Source: Mycobacterium bourgelatii (GTDB lineage: Bacteria; Actinomycetota; Actinomycetes; Mycobacteriales; Mycobacteriaceae). From it: a DNA stretch of 64,000 bases. Position numbers and translations under genes: made by a program. The DNA lies in NCBI RefSeq assembly GCF_010723575.1, contig NZ_BLKZ01000001.1, forward strand, positions 4,898,001 through 4,962,000. The letters are read 5' to 3'. The number at the start of each line of letters is the position of its first letter. Positions within the stretch are counted from its first letter, which is position 1. The notes under the pieces are model-generated. The model did no database searches. It was given only the letters and a program-made list of their open reading frames with translations, and had not been told where the DNA came from. Below are positions 43,296 to 50,686 of the stretch, piece after piece.

Positions 43296-43694
43296 TCACG
43301 CACGTTTACGGCCAGGCCCCCTGTGGTCCGATGCGCGACGGTGAAGTTGGGCAACCACCTCGTCGGCGCTGAGTTGCTGAGCCATTCGCGTAAGCGCGAG
43401 ACGAACGACGGCGCTTCTTGTGGCATCTACCCGAGGCTCGGCGGTGCGTGCCGTGGCGCGCACGCTCTCCAAGAACGCGTCGGCGTGCTCGTCGAGATAA
43501 ATCGACACCTTGGTCAACTCGGTAGACGCCGATGTCGGCTCCGGCGCGCGCATTCCCGGTTTGGAAGGTTTCGCGGAAGGCTTCGCGGGAACTTCCGGAG
43601 TCGCGGTCGCCTCCTGGGACTCTGACGGCTGCGGCGCTGATCGCTGGTGCTGACAGGTTGGTGTCGGCAACATCCGTCGAGACAGCGAACTCAT
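43296..43694 (-). CDS. Ribbon-helix-helix (CopG/partition-like) protein
   Basis: A 132-residue protein with a disordered Pro/Ser/Ala-rich N-terminal ~60 residues and a C-terminal domain TKVSIYLDEHADAFLESVRA followed by SAVVRLALTRMAQQLSADEVV, the beta-strand and two helices of a ribbon-helix-helix DNA-binding fold. Similar small proteins occur with ParA on plasmids and as antitoxins; no ParA or toxin gene lies nearby. A nested inverted repeat 60-130 bp upstream may be its own operator. An overlapping frame (43306-43707) is judged a shadow. Confidence 0.6.
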   Translation of the reverse strand: MSSLSRRMLPTPTCQHQRSAPQPSESQEATATPEVPAKPSAKPSKPGMRAPEPTSASTELTKVSIYLDEHADAFLESVRATARTAEPRVDATRSAVVRLALTRMAQQLSADEVVAQLHRRASDHRGPGRKRA

Positions 43695-43755
43695 GCATAA
43701 ACCCCATTCACGGAGGAACTCCTACGTAGAGGCCGAGTACATGTTGGCAAGAACG

Positions 43756-43821
43756 CCAGAAGTATAATTCGCATACTGGTGCCGTAAGGGCGAATTAACA
43801 GGTCAGTCAGTAAACTTCTGG
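43756..43821. promoter_or_regulatory. Nested inverted repeats upstream of RHH gene
   Basis: Outer arms CCAGAAGT (43756-43763) and ACTTCTGG (43814-43821) enclose inner arms AATTCGC (43766-43772) and GCGAATT (43790-43796), all perfect. The A+T-rich segment lies between the RHH gene and the decayed PGRS gene, a natural place for an autoregulatory operator. Confidence 0.55.
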
Positions 43822-44117
43822 TTCTTCTCACAGGGTCGCCACCTGCTCGCAACGATGCGATTTGGGAAAACAGCTGACTTTGGAGCGTTCTAAACGCCAG
43901 GACGGGCGGCGGGTACGCCCGGAGTAGCTCACGTACGACATGCAATGCGATCGGTGAAGTTGTGGCCAGCGCTGCATCTCATCCACCGAGCATGTCCGCC
44001 CGCCCCCCACGACGACGTCTCAGTGAACACCGCCTATCGCGGGACGACGGCGCCGCTATCGCGGTCGCGACCGGTGGCCGCCACCGAGGGCCAGATTCGG
44101 GCCGCGGTGAATTCGGG

Positions 44118-45378
44118 TCAGCCGTTGGGGCCAGTCCTGCCGGGTTGTCCAGACCACGACCCACCGGCCCCGCCGAGGCCACCGGAGCCAGGTGCCCCTG
44201 ACCTACGCCCGCCGGCGCCACCAGCCCCGCCGTCGCCACCATTTCCGAACCGTATGGCATTCCCACCATCCCCGCCGGCCCCATTCTCCGCCATCCCATT
44301 CCACCCCTTAACGTCGGCAGTCCCTCCACTTCCGCCCCCCTCCGCCGTTGCCAAGCAACCCGGCGTTGCCACCAGCCCCGCCGTTGCCACCGTGCCCTCC
44401 GGTGTCCTGCTTGGAGCCGCCCCCCGTTCCGCCGTCGCCGCCGGCTCCGCCGGTGCCATACAGCAATCCGCCGTTGCGCCGGCCCCGCCGTCGCCCCCGC
44501 GTCCTCCGTATTGGAAATTGCCGATCCCCGCTCCGCCGGCACCCCCGGCCCCACCATCACCCAGCAGCCCTGCCGCACCGCCAGCGCCACCAAACCCACC
44601 GACATTGCTCGGCCGCACGCCGCCGGCGCCGCCGGCCCCGCCGGCGCCATACAACCAGCCACCCGCACCACCGTCACCACCGCGCCCACCGTGCGCATCC
44701 ACATCCGCATTAACGACTGCACCGTTGCCGCCCGCCCCGCCCGCACCACCGACACCCAGCAACCCCGCGTCACCACCGGCACCACCGGCCCCGCCACCAT
44801 GACCAACCAGAGCAGACCCGCCAGCACCGCCGACACCACCATCGCCATACAACCAACCGCCATGACCGCCGGCCCCACCATCACCACCGACCCCAGCGAA
44901 ATCACCCGCCACTGCACCACCCAGCCCAAACCCGCCAACCCACCCCAGCCATCCCCACCATGCACCACCCACCACCCCGCCACTGGTGCCCCCCCACCAC
45001 CACCATGACCGCCCACCCACCCCACCCACCCCCACCACCCACCGGCACCCCCATTCCCATACAGCCAGCCGCCATTACCCCCGCACCACCGCTTTCACCC
45101 GGACCACCCACACCGCCAGCCCCACCATGGCCGATCAACCCCGCCGACCCCCCAGCACCACCAGCCTGACCAACCCCGCCATCACCGCCCCTACCACCAT
45201 TGCCGTACAACAACCCACCAGCCCCACCCGGCAAACCCGGACCCCCATCAACCCCATCACCAACCAACGGCCGCCCCCACCACGCCACACTCTGCGCATC
45301 CCAAACCTCCTGAAAGTACGCGCTGGCTCCGCCGCAACGACACACGACGCAATCACCACGAGGATTTCTGACGCACAC
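44118..45378 (-). pseudogene. Decayed PE_PGRS gene without PE domain
   Basis: From about 45340 the minus strand reads WWGRPLVGDGVDGGPGLPGG then LLYGNGGRGGDGG, the usual start of a PGRS part just after the PE linker. No PE domain precedes it: the upstream sequence reads CVRNPRGDCVVCRC and has no homology. The frame shifts near 45080 and again within 44480-44560 (SRTPEGTVATAGLVATP) before a stop at 44118. It is thus a 5'-truncated, frameshifted remnant. The part at 44900-45260 has a C-poor sense strand. Confidence 0.7.
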
Positions 45379-45651
45379 GGTCAGACGAAGTCTGCAACCC
45401 TGCTTAACCAGCAGACAGACTCGTCCTACCCAACGCGACTAAACACTTGGCGCACAGTCTGATTGGAGTTTCCGAATTCACCGGGGCGGTTCACCCAGAC
45501 TTTCGACGACATCAGGAATCCGCCTTTGACTTCCAGCGATACGCCTTCAGACACAACGCTCTTACTACGCCCGGCCCTCAACTCTCAGCCCGACTCGTAC
45601 ACCACTTCCGTGGACGCAACCGCTGCGGCGCTACCGGCCCGTCAGTTTTGC

Positions 45652-45999
45652 TCAGGCGGACCGCCGCTGCTCAACACTCGTGCTTTCAACAGCGTGAGCT
45701 CCGAAATCCCTAGCGCCGAAACCCAATCCGGCCTCATCGATGTACTCGCAGACGGTGAGAAGATCGACGGAGTAATTGGTCAAATAGGCCCACTTCCGTA
45801 AGCCGTGCAGGACAGGGGCGATAGCGTGAAAATGCACCTTCGGTCGGCTAATCTCCACATACCCTCCGCCGCCCAAGCCGTCTCTGGCGATGACGCCGAT
45901 GAGTTGGCCCGCGCCCAGCACGTTGCCCCGGAAACGCAGTTGGTAAAGCTTTCCATCGGGACCACGCAAGCCATCCGATAGTACGTAATCCCCCTCCAT
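45652..45999 (-). CDS. Protein of unrecognised family, copy A (115 aa)
   Basis: I do not recognise this family. The ATG at 45999 has GAGGAAGGGG upstream. The core LYQLRFRGNVLGAGQLIGVI, then EISRPKVHFH, APVLHGLRK, YLTNYSVDLLTVCEYIDEAG is colinear without gaps with the product at 48871-49380, at roughly 55-60% identity over ~90 residues. It lacks the longer C-terminal tail of that copy. Predicted as a small beta-rich cytoplasmic protein: no signal, no membrane segment. It lies 37 bp after the HMA gene in the same direction, so probably one operon with it. Confidence 0.65.
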   Translation of the reverse strand: MEGDYVLSDGLRGPDGKLYQLRFRGNVLGAGQLIGVIARDGLGGGGYVEISRPKVHFHAIAPVLHGLRKWAYLTNYSVDLLTVCEYIDEAGLGFGARDFGAHAVESTSVEQRRSA

Positions 46000-46036
46000 G
46001 AGACCCCTTCCTCTCTTGCCTAGTTTCTTGCCCAGT

Positions 46037-46309
46037 TCAGGCGTCCGTTGCCGAGCTACGCCAAGAGTCGGAGTCGATGGACGACAGCGGGTGCTCGCAC
46101 AAGAACAACCTCGCGGTAAAACCGGCATTCTTTACCGCGTCCAGCACATCCAGGGTGTCGACTGGAAGCGAACTCTCAATGACGAGTACCCCGGTGCGCG
46201 CACTAGCTTCGGCCGCTTCTACTCCTCGAGCCTGAGCTACTGCATCCAAGACTGCCATTTCGCATTCTCCGCAGCACATTCCATCCACCTTGTACGGCTT
46301 GGAAATCAT
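46037..46309 (-). CDS. Heavy-metal-associated (HMA) domain protein
   Basis: A 90-residue single HMA domain, CopZ-like: YKVDGMCCGECEMAVLDAV gives the metal site, where the usual GMTCxxC is GMCCGEC with an additional Cys. GVEAAEASARTGVLVIES and the later helix complete the beta-alpha-beta-beta-alpha-beta fold. The tail after ~65 is a non-conserved Ser/Asp extension. The ATG at 46309 follows AGGAG. Such proteins carry Cu(I) or other soft metals; no P-type ATPase is nearby. It is the first gene of a likely pair with family copy A. Confidence 0.75.
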   Translation of the reverse strand: MISKPYKVDGMCCGECEMAVLDAVAQARGVEAAEASARTGVLVIESSLPVDTLDVLDAVKNAGFTARLFLCEHPLSSIDSDSWRSSATDA

Positions 46310-46494
46310 GGCTGCGCTCCTAAGTTAACAGAAAGCGGTGTTGGTCGCCAGCTTGAATTTGGGCGGACAGAGTCACTGTATGACGCGCCAAAACTACCTT
46401 GCCTACCGCAGCAGACTCTACATAAGTTTGCAGTCAGAAGGAAATCGAATTTTGCCTGCTTTTCGAAAGCCGTTACGAGTCGCATAACAATTAT

Positions 46495-46508
46495 GGCGCT
46501 ATAGCGCC
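46495..46508. promoter_or_regulatory. 14-bp palindrome GGCGCTATAGCGCC
   Basis: A perfect palindrome, 186 bp upstream of the HMA start on its 5' side. The half CTATAGCGCC recurs at 46561-46570 and TTATAGCGCC at 40390-40399 upstream of the PE_PGRS. A regulator site is plausible, not shown. Confidence 0.45.
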
Positions 46509-47302
46509 CAACTAGCCCTGGCGAACCCGAGAACAGGTTTTGGTTGACGAAAATAAACAGCTATAGCGCCCTATCAGGCGTCTATTTACAGACCGTTTGC
46601 GCGAGCAGGAATAGCCCATCTGGGACTAGCTCAGCATCGCAGCGCAAGTCGACATTTGTTGCTCCGGCCGTTCATGTTGAAGCATCTACGAGGGAGACCG
46701 TTATAGGGTGGCGCGAAGATCCAGGGATGCGCGCCAGGCAGGTACCTCGTGGCCAAGTCTCGAGAGTAAGCCGCGTGGATGGGTAGAGCCGGCCGAGGAG
46801 GCGACCCCCAGGAAACTACGTGGTGGTGGCGCCACGTGCAGGAATCGAACGCAACCTGGCGCACCCCTCCTGCTAGAGACAGCCGGTGCAGTAGAACCCG
46901 TATTCAGCTGCTCGGGGCGCAGAGTTCGATCTTAGAAAAGCAACGCGATATTGCCTTCGACCGGACGATTCAAATTCCCTTGCACTGCCCTTTCCAAGCT
47001 TTTGACCATGCTGCCCGTGCCACCGTCTCGCACGCCACTCATGCGCATGGTATGAACTTGGGCGGATGCCATCTCGCCCCCAAGACGAATGCTCGCCCCC
47101 AGCGAGCTCGTGCCATATCCGTGCAACGTATTCTCACCTACAGTTGATGGGCACGGTACTGCAGAGACCTGCGCTCCCACAGGAACAGGTTTGACGGCGA
47201 CCACCTCAACCGAACCAGTCAACGCTAGTTAATGTTCATGGGCACGAATTGATGAGGGCCCGCCTCGATCGTATTCACCTAGTTCGAGATAGTGGCTAGT
47301 CA

Positions 47303-47337
47303 CCACAAAAACACTTGTGGCTACCATTACGAATGGT
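47303..47337 (-). terminator. Tandem hairpins after the cyclase gene
   Basis: Just past the cyclase stop (minus strand) come ACCATT-CGT-AATGGT (47323-47337) and CCACAA-GTGTTT-TTGTGG (47303-47320). Two consecutive short stems with a T-run in the second loop suggest a transcription end. Confidence 0.5.
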
Positions 47338-47340
47338 GAA

Positions 47341-48219
47341 TTAACAACAGTCTCCGCACAACACCGCCGTCGAGTCACTACTCGACTTGAGACGGTAGAT
47401 GGCCAGATCGGGCGGAATGCCCGTCACTTTGCTAACCGAAATCGGCCGCGGCGCCCTCTTGGCATAGAGCCCCAGTTCGTCCAAATCTTGCTGCGCAATC
47501 AGATCCAACGCGGGACCAGAGATCATGATCCCACCCTTGCTGGCATGCTCCATGACCCGAGCCGCGATATTTACATCGACACCAAGCCAATCTGACCCCA
47601 ACCGCTGCGGGCGCCCAGTGTGAATACCCACCCTCATCCTCGGCCGGTACCCCTGCACCTCCACCTCTTTGATGGCAGCCTCGGCAGCAACAACGGCCCG
47701 CACCGCAGCGGTGGGATCAGAAACCACCGCCATAATCCCATCACCCAACCGCTTTACAACCTGACCCCGAACACCCAACAAAGGCGTCTCCACCGCGCTC
47801 GCCACCTGGCGCAGCAACGCCACCGTGGCATCATCCCCAGCCTCATACGCCCAAGACGAAAACCCGACCAGATCAGTGAAAACCAGCGTCACCTCTTCAT
47901 TGACAATCCGGCGTGACACCGAATCCGACAACGCCTGCAACACCTGCAGCACCCCTAGGCTCACCTCGCGCGAGGCAGCATCACGACTTCGCAGCAACCG
48001 ATCAGCGGTACGAGCCACCGCACTGGGGGCACCAGGACCGGCGGTCGACAACGGGTCACCGAACTCCGGATCCCCCGGCAGCTTCCGACGCGCCGCCCTT
48101 ACGATCGACACCACCCCGGGACGCTGATTTCTCCCGCGCAACCAACGCATCGGAGAGCCAACCTTCGATACAGGTTTCAGCGCCGCCCCGTCTACCGCAG
48201 CCTCCACCTCTTCGGACAC
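47341..48219 (-). CDS. Class III adenylyl cyclase-like protein
   Basis: A 292-residue protein with a class III cyclase domain from ~105 to 270. Metal-binding TLVFTDLVGFSSW, substrate-determining QVVKRLGDGIMAVV (Lys and Asp as in adenylyl cyclases), and GVDVNIAARVMEHA (Asn and Arg for the transition state) are all kept, so it should make cAMP. The N-terminal ~100 residues are helical without a known domain or membrane segment. The C-terminus ends in an unusual Cys-rich LCGDCC. The GTG at 48219 follows AAGGAG. Mycobacteria have many such cyclases; this one is not clearly matched to a named one. Confidence 0.9.
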   Translation of the reverse strand: MSEEVEAAVDGAALKPVSKVGSPMRWLRGRNQRPGVVSIVRAARRKLPGDPEFGDPLSTAGPGAPSAVARTADRLLRSRDAASREVSLGVLQVLQALSDSVSRRIVNEEVTLVFTDLVGFSSWAYEAGDDATVALLRQVASAVETPLLGVRGQVVKRLGDGIMAVVSDPTAAVRAVVAAEAAIKEVEVQGYRPRMRVGIHTGRPQRLGSDWLGVDVNIAARVMEHASKGGIMISGPALDLIAQQDLDELGLYAKRAPRPISVSKVTGIPPDLAIYRLKSSSDSTAVLCGDCC

Positions 48220-48532
48220 TCCGAACTCTCCTTCTCGGGAAAAGGTCGCGGCTCATCGAAATCCGCACGCAACCTAAGTACATCCGACTGGATCTCATTC
48301 TAGCTACCGCCGGGAACTGCGGGGGATGAAACGCCGGTGATCTTCAGCGAAATACTCTGTGCAGAAATATATTTCGAGACTTCCACAGAATCTTGACGGT
48401 GCGTCAGTTCGTCTGAACGCAGCGATTTCTGTTCCAGCACATGCTAGTTCGAAGTTTTAACAGCGCTCAACCTGGCAGCACACTCGCCGGCGATCTACCT
48501 CCTCGGCAGAATTTCATTCAGTTTCAGTTCAG
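48220..48532. other. Upstream region of cyclase, no gene seen
   Basis: About 310 bp between the cyclase start and the end of the winged-helix gene. No ORF has a start site and coding pattern; near 48361-48385 the sequence is locally A+T-rich (AATATATTTCGA) and could hold the cyclase promoter. Confidence 0.4.
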
Positions 48533-48874
48533 TCACACCCTCTCGGCGCTGTAGGGTCCGGTTCGGCCACAACATGACGCAGTGCGCACACTCTGCACTG
48601 GATGCTGTCGGTAACCGCGCAACGGACCGGGGATCTCGCAGAAGGGCACGACCAGTTCCCATCGCACCCCACGACTCGAGGAGTCGTCGACGCGACGCAC
48701 TAGCCCCCGCCGCTGTAACAGCACCAAGGCGCGATAGACCTGTTCGGCCACCACCGGACGGTCGTGGGCATGAAGCATGCGAGCGATCGCAATCCGGGCG
48801 TCTGTCGTCGTGACTGGCTCTTCAGCAGCAGCCAGGATCGACAGTAGCTCGATGCGAAGTTGATCCGGCTTCAT
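48533..48874 (-). CDS. Winged-helix DNA-binding-like protein
   Basis: A 113-residue protein whose first ~75 residues look like a winged helix: MKPDQLRIELLSILAAAEEP, TTDARIAIARMLHAHDRP, VAEQVYRALVLLQRRGLVRR, then a wing with GVRWELV. The tail is not conserved-looking, with a CC pair. The ATG at 48874 overlaps the stop of family copy B in ATGA, so the two are co-translated and probably act together. Confidence 0.6.
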   Translation of the reverse strand: MKPDQLRIELLSILAAAEEPVTTTDARIAIARMLHAHDRPVVAEQVYRALVLLQRRGLVRRVDDSSSRGVRWELVVPFCEIPGPLRGYRQHPVQSVRTASCCGRTGPYSAERV

Positions 48875-49380
48875 TTGCGCCCCATCGCTTCCTGCATGCG
48901 ACGGTATCGACGGGCGATCCACCAGCGGTCGATCGCCGGATCGCACTGCCGCGACTTGTTCTTCCAACTCAACCGAGGGCGCAATAGCTCCACCGGTCGC
49001 TCATCTGCCGCTTCGTTCGGACCGATCACTCGCGTCGCCGCGGAAAGCACGCCGTCATCTGTGCCGCAGGGCATTCCACCAAGAAGGCCCTCGGGCCGGT
49101 GACCAAGCCCGGCGTCATCGATGCATCGGCAAAAAGCGGACAGGTCGATGGTGTGATTCGTCAGGTAGACCGACTTTTCCAAGCCATAGAGGACTGGCGC
49201 GACGTCATGGAAGTAGACGCCAGGTCGGCTAAGTTCCAGAACATTCGCGCGCTCACTGCGGTCCTTCACAATGACGCCGACGAGTTGGCCAGCACCGGAG
49301 ACCTCGCCGCGGAAGCGGAGTTGGTAGCGCCTTCCATCGTCACCGAGGAGATCGATGGACAGGGGGTGATCGATGTCCAC
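48871..49380 (-). CDS. Protein of unrecognised family, copy B (169 aa)
   Basis: The N-terminal ~95 residues are the same family as the product at 45652-45999: RYQLRFRGEVSGAGQLVGVI, ELSRPGVYFHDVAPVLYGLE, YLTNHTIDLSAFCRCIDDAG. A C-terminal extension follows, basic at the end (LSWKNKSRQCDPAIDRWWIA, RRYRRMQEAMGRK), which could bind nucleic acid. The GTG at 49380 follows GAAAGG. An operator-like inverted repeat lies 79 bp upstream. No function is known to me; the two copies in one island with different partners (HMA protein, winged helix) suggest a modular sensor or binding domain. Confidence 0.65.
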   Translation of the reverse strand: MDIDHPLSIDLLGDDGRRYQLRFRGEVSGAGQLVGVIVKDRSERANVLELSRPGVYFHDVAPVLYGLEKSVYLTNHTIDLSAFCRCIDDAGLGHRPEGLLGGMPCGTDDGVLSAATRVIGPNEAADERPVELLRPRLSWKNKSRQCDPAIDRWWIARRYRRMQEAMGRK

Positions 49381-49458
49381 ATGGCGCCTTTCTCGCTCGT
49401 CGGGTCATGACACATGGCAGGTGCACGTCGTGTGATCCGGCCGACTACCACGAGACAA

Positions 49459-49482
49459 AGTAGGAACGACGTAGTTCCTGGT
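49459..49482. promoter_or_regulatory. TetR-type operator candidate, copy 1
   Basis: Arms AGTAGGAACG and AGTTCCTGGT with a 4-bp spacer, an imperfect version of the perfect repeat at 56527. The 60 bp from here to the ATG at 49516 match the other copy at about 44 positions with no gap. It lies 79 bp upstream of family copy B on the minus strand. Confidence 0.65.
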
Positions 49483-49515
49483 GGAGAATAGGAGTTGGCA
49501 CTATCGCGTGTCAAC

Positions 49516-49617
49516 ATGAGCGCTGTATTGCGTCGCCCACCCTCCAAGCCGGCCAGTGGCACACCCATGCCGCCAGCAGGGCGGCTACCTGGGACTCAGC
49601 TCAACTTCCGGAAGTGA
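49516..49617 (+). pseudogene. 34-codon remnant of a TetR gene 5' end
   Basis: The short ORF starts at the same distance (34 bp) from its operator as the TetR gene at 56584 and begins MSAVLRRPPS, comparable with MQQIVRPFRG there. It then runs into unrelated sequence and stops inside the 3' end of the convergent AraC gene. I read it as the promoter and first codons of a lost TetR paralogue. Confidence 0.45.
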
Positions 49618-50612
49618 CTGGGCGCCATGCCCTCCCAGCGCGTGAATGCGCGGGTGAAGTTCGCAGTCTCGGCATACCCCAGTCGCTTGGCAATTTCCTC
49701 CACCGACGCGTCTTGCGCTAGTAGTTCGATCGCCAACTTGCGCCGCACCTCCTCGAGCAGGGCCCGAAACGAAGTCCCTTCGCTGACCAGACGGCGGCGC
49801 AGGGTCCGTGGATCGACATGCAATTCGTCCGCCACAGTCTGCATCGAGGGCAGTTCGCTGGAGTTGTGCAACAACCGGCTGCGTACCTGTCCAGCAACTC
49901 CGACCCGAGACAGTCTGCGATCCAACAGTTCCCGGCAATGGTGGGCGAGCATACGAGCCGTGTTCGCATCCGCAAGTGGAGACGGCTGATCCAGAAAATC
50001 TCGCGCGGCTACGATCCGATTCGTGCGCCTGCCCGCCGTGATCGCACTCGCCGGAACTTGCAGGACATCCGCAAGCTTGGCGGCCCGCTCCGCGTCGAGT
50101 GTCGTTTCCAATTGAAGCGGCGCCACTTCGATGTTCGCGGCCCGCATTGCGGTGACCAATCCGGCCAGGTCACGTTCCACGATGAACGCCCGGATGTCAC
50201 CCGGCAGCTCGCTGTCGTCACCGACCAAGTACACGTGCTCCTCGTCATCCTCCACCGAGAGCCGGAGGTGTGTCGGTGAGAGAGCGAGGAAGGGCAGGGC
50301 CAACTCCACACCCTGCCGCAGGGTGGGTGCGGCCAGGACCATGAACCCGATAACCCCGGCGCGGCCCAACGTAGAGTGCAGCCCCACCTCGACACCGACG
50401 CCCGGTCGATCGCCGAGCCGGCCAATCAGATTGCGGATGACGGTGAACTCCTGATGGACCCAGATCTCGGAGTTCTCGTCTTCTAGGTCTGCCTCCGTCA
50501 ATCCGCTGCCCGCAAGGCATTCCGCCGGTGTCATCTGGTACGCCATGCCGGCACGCACCATGATTCGAACACCTTCGGTGCCCCGAGGCACCGCCCAGAC
50601 CGGGGCCGTCAT
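49596..50612 (-). CDS. AraC family regulator, OruR/VirS type
   Basis: A 338-residue regulator with an N-terminal arabinose-binding-domain of the OruR/VirS group (MTPAECLAGSGLTEADLEDE, GVEVGLHSTLGRAGVIGF, ELALPFLALSPTHLRL) and a C-terminal AraC double helix-turn-helix (LPSMQTVADELHVDPRTLRR and IAKRLGYAETANFTRAFTRW). It is divergent from the desaturase fusion over 74 bp, the classic arrangement for an activator of that gene. In H37Rv, VirS is likewise divergent from the mymA operon, near pknK. The ATG at 50612 follows a GTG at 50615. Confidence 0.9.
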   Translation of the reverse strand: MTAPVWAVPRGTEGVRIMVRAGMAYQMTPAECLAGSGLTEADLEDENSEIWVHQEFTVIRNLIGRLGDRPGVGVEVGLHSTLGRAGVIGFMVLAAPTLRQGVELALPFLALSPTHLRLSVEDDEEHVYLVGDDSELPGDIRAFIVERDLAGLVTAMRAANIEVAPLQLETTLDAERAAKLADVLQVPASAITAGRRTNRIVAARDFLDQPSPLADANTARMLAHHCRELLDRRLSRVGVAGQVRSRLLHNSSELPSMQTVADELHVDPRTLRRRLVSEGTSFRALLEEVRRKLAIELLAQDASVEEIAKRLGYAETANFTRAFTRWEGMAPSHFRKLS

Positions 50613-50686
50613 CACTGTCCGAAAATACCAAATCGTTGTCCCTTAGGAACATTCCCGTACACGCGTTCGCTACCTAGCGTGGCGGT

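Larger units (their letters stand above)
46310..47340. other. Gene-poor kilobase upstream of HMA gene
   Basis: No convincing gene. A TTG-started minus-strand frame (46932-47222, 96 aa, VEVVAVKPVPVGAQVSAVPC...) has no recognisable domain and weak codon bias; it may be a remnant. The palindrome at 46495, a half-copy at 46559-46570, GAACAGGTTT motifs near 46539 and 47181, and hairpins near the cyclase stop are the only structured items. Confidence 0.4.

Noticed and set aside
46815..46915. tRNA-like sequence (GTTCGATTCC on the minus strand, followed by GGCGCCA)
   Set aside because: The stem flanking the T-loop does not pair and no matching 5' acceptor strand is found; at most a chance or decayed piece.
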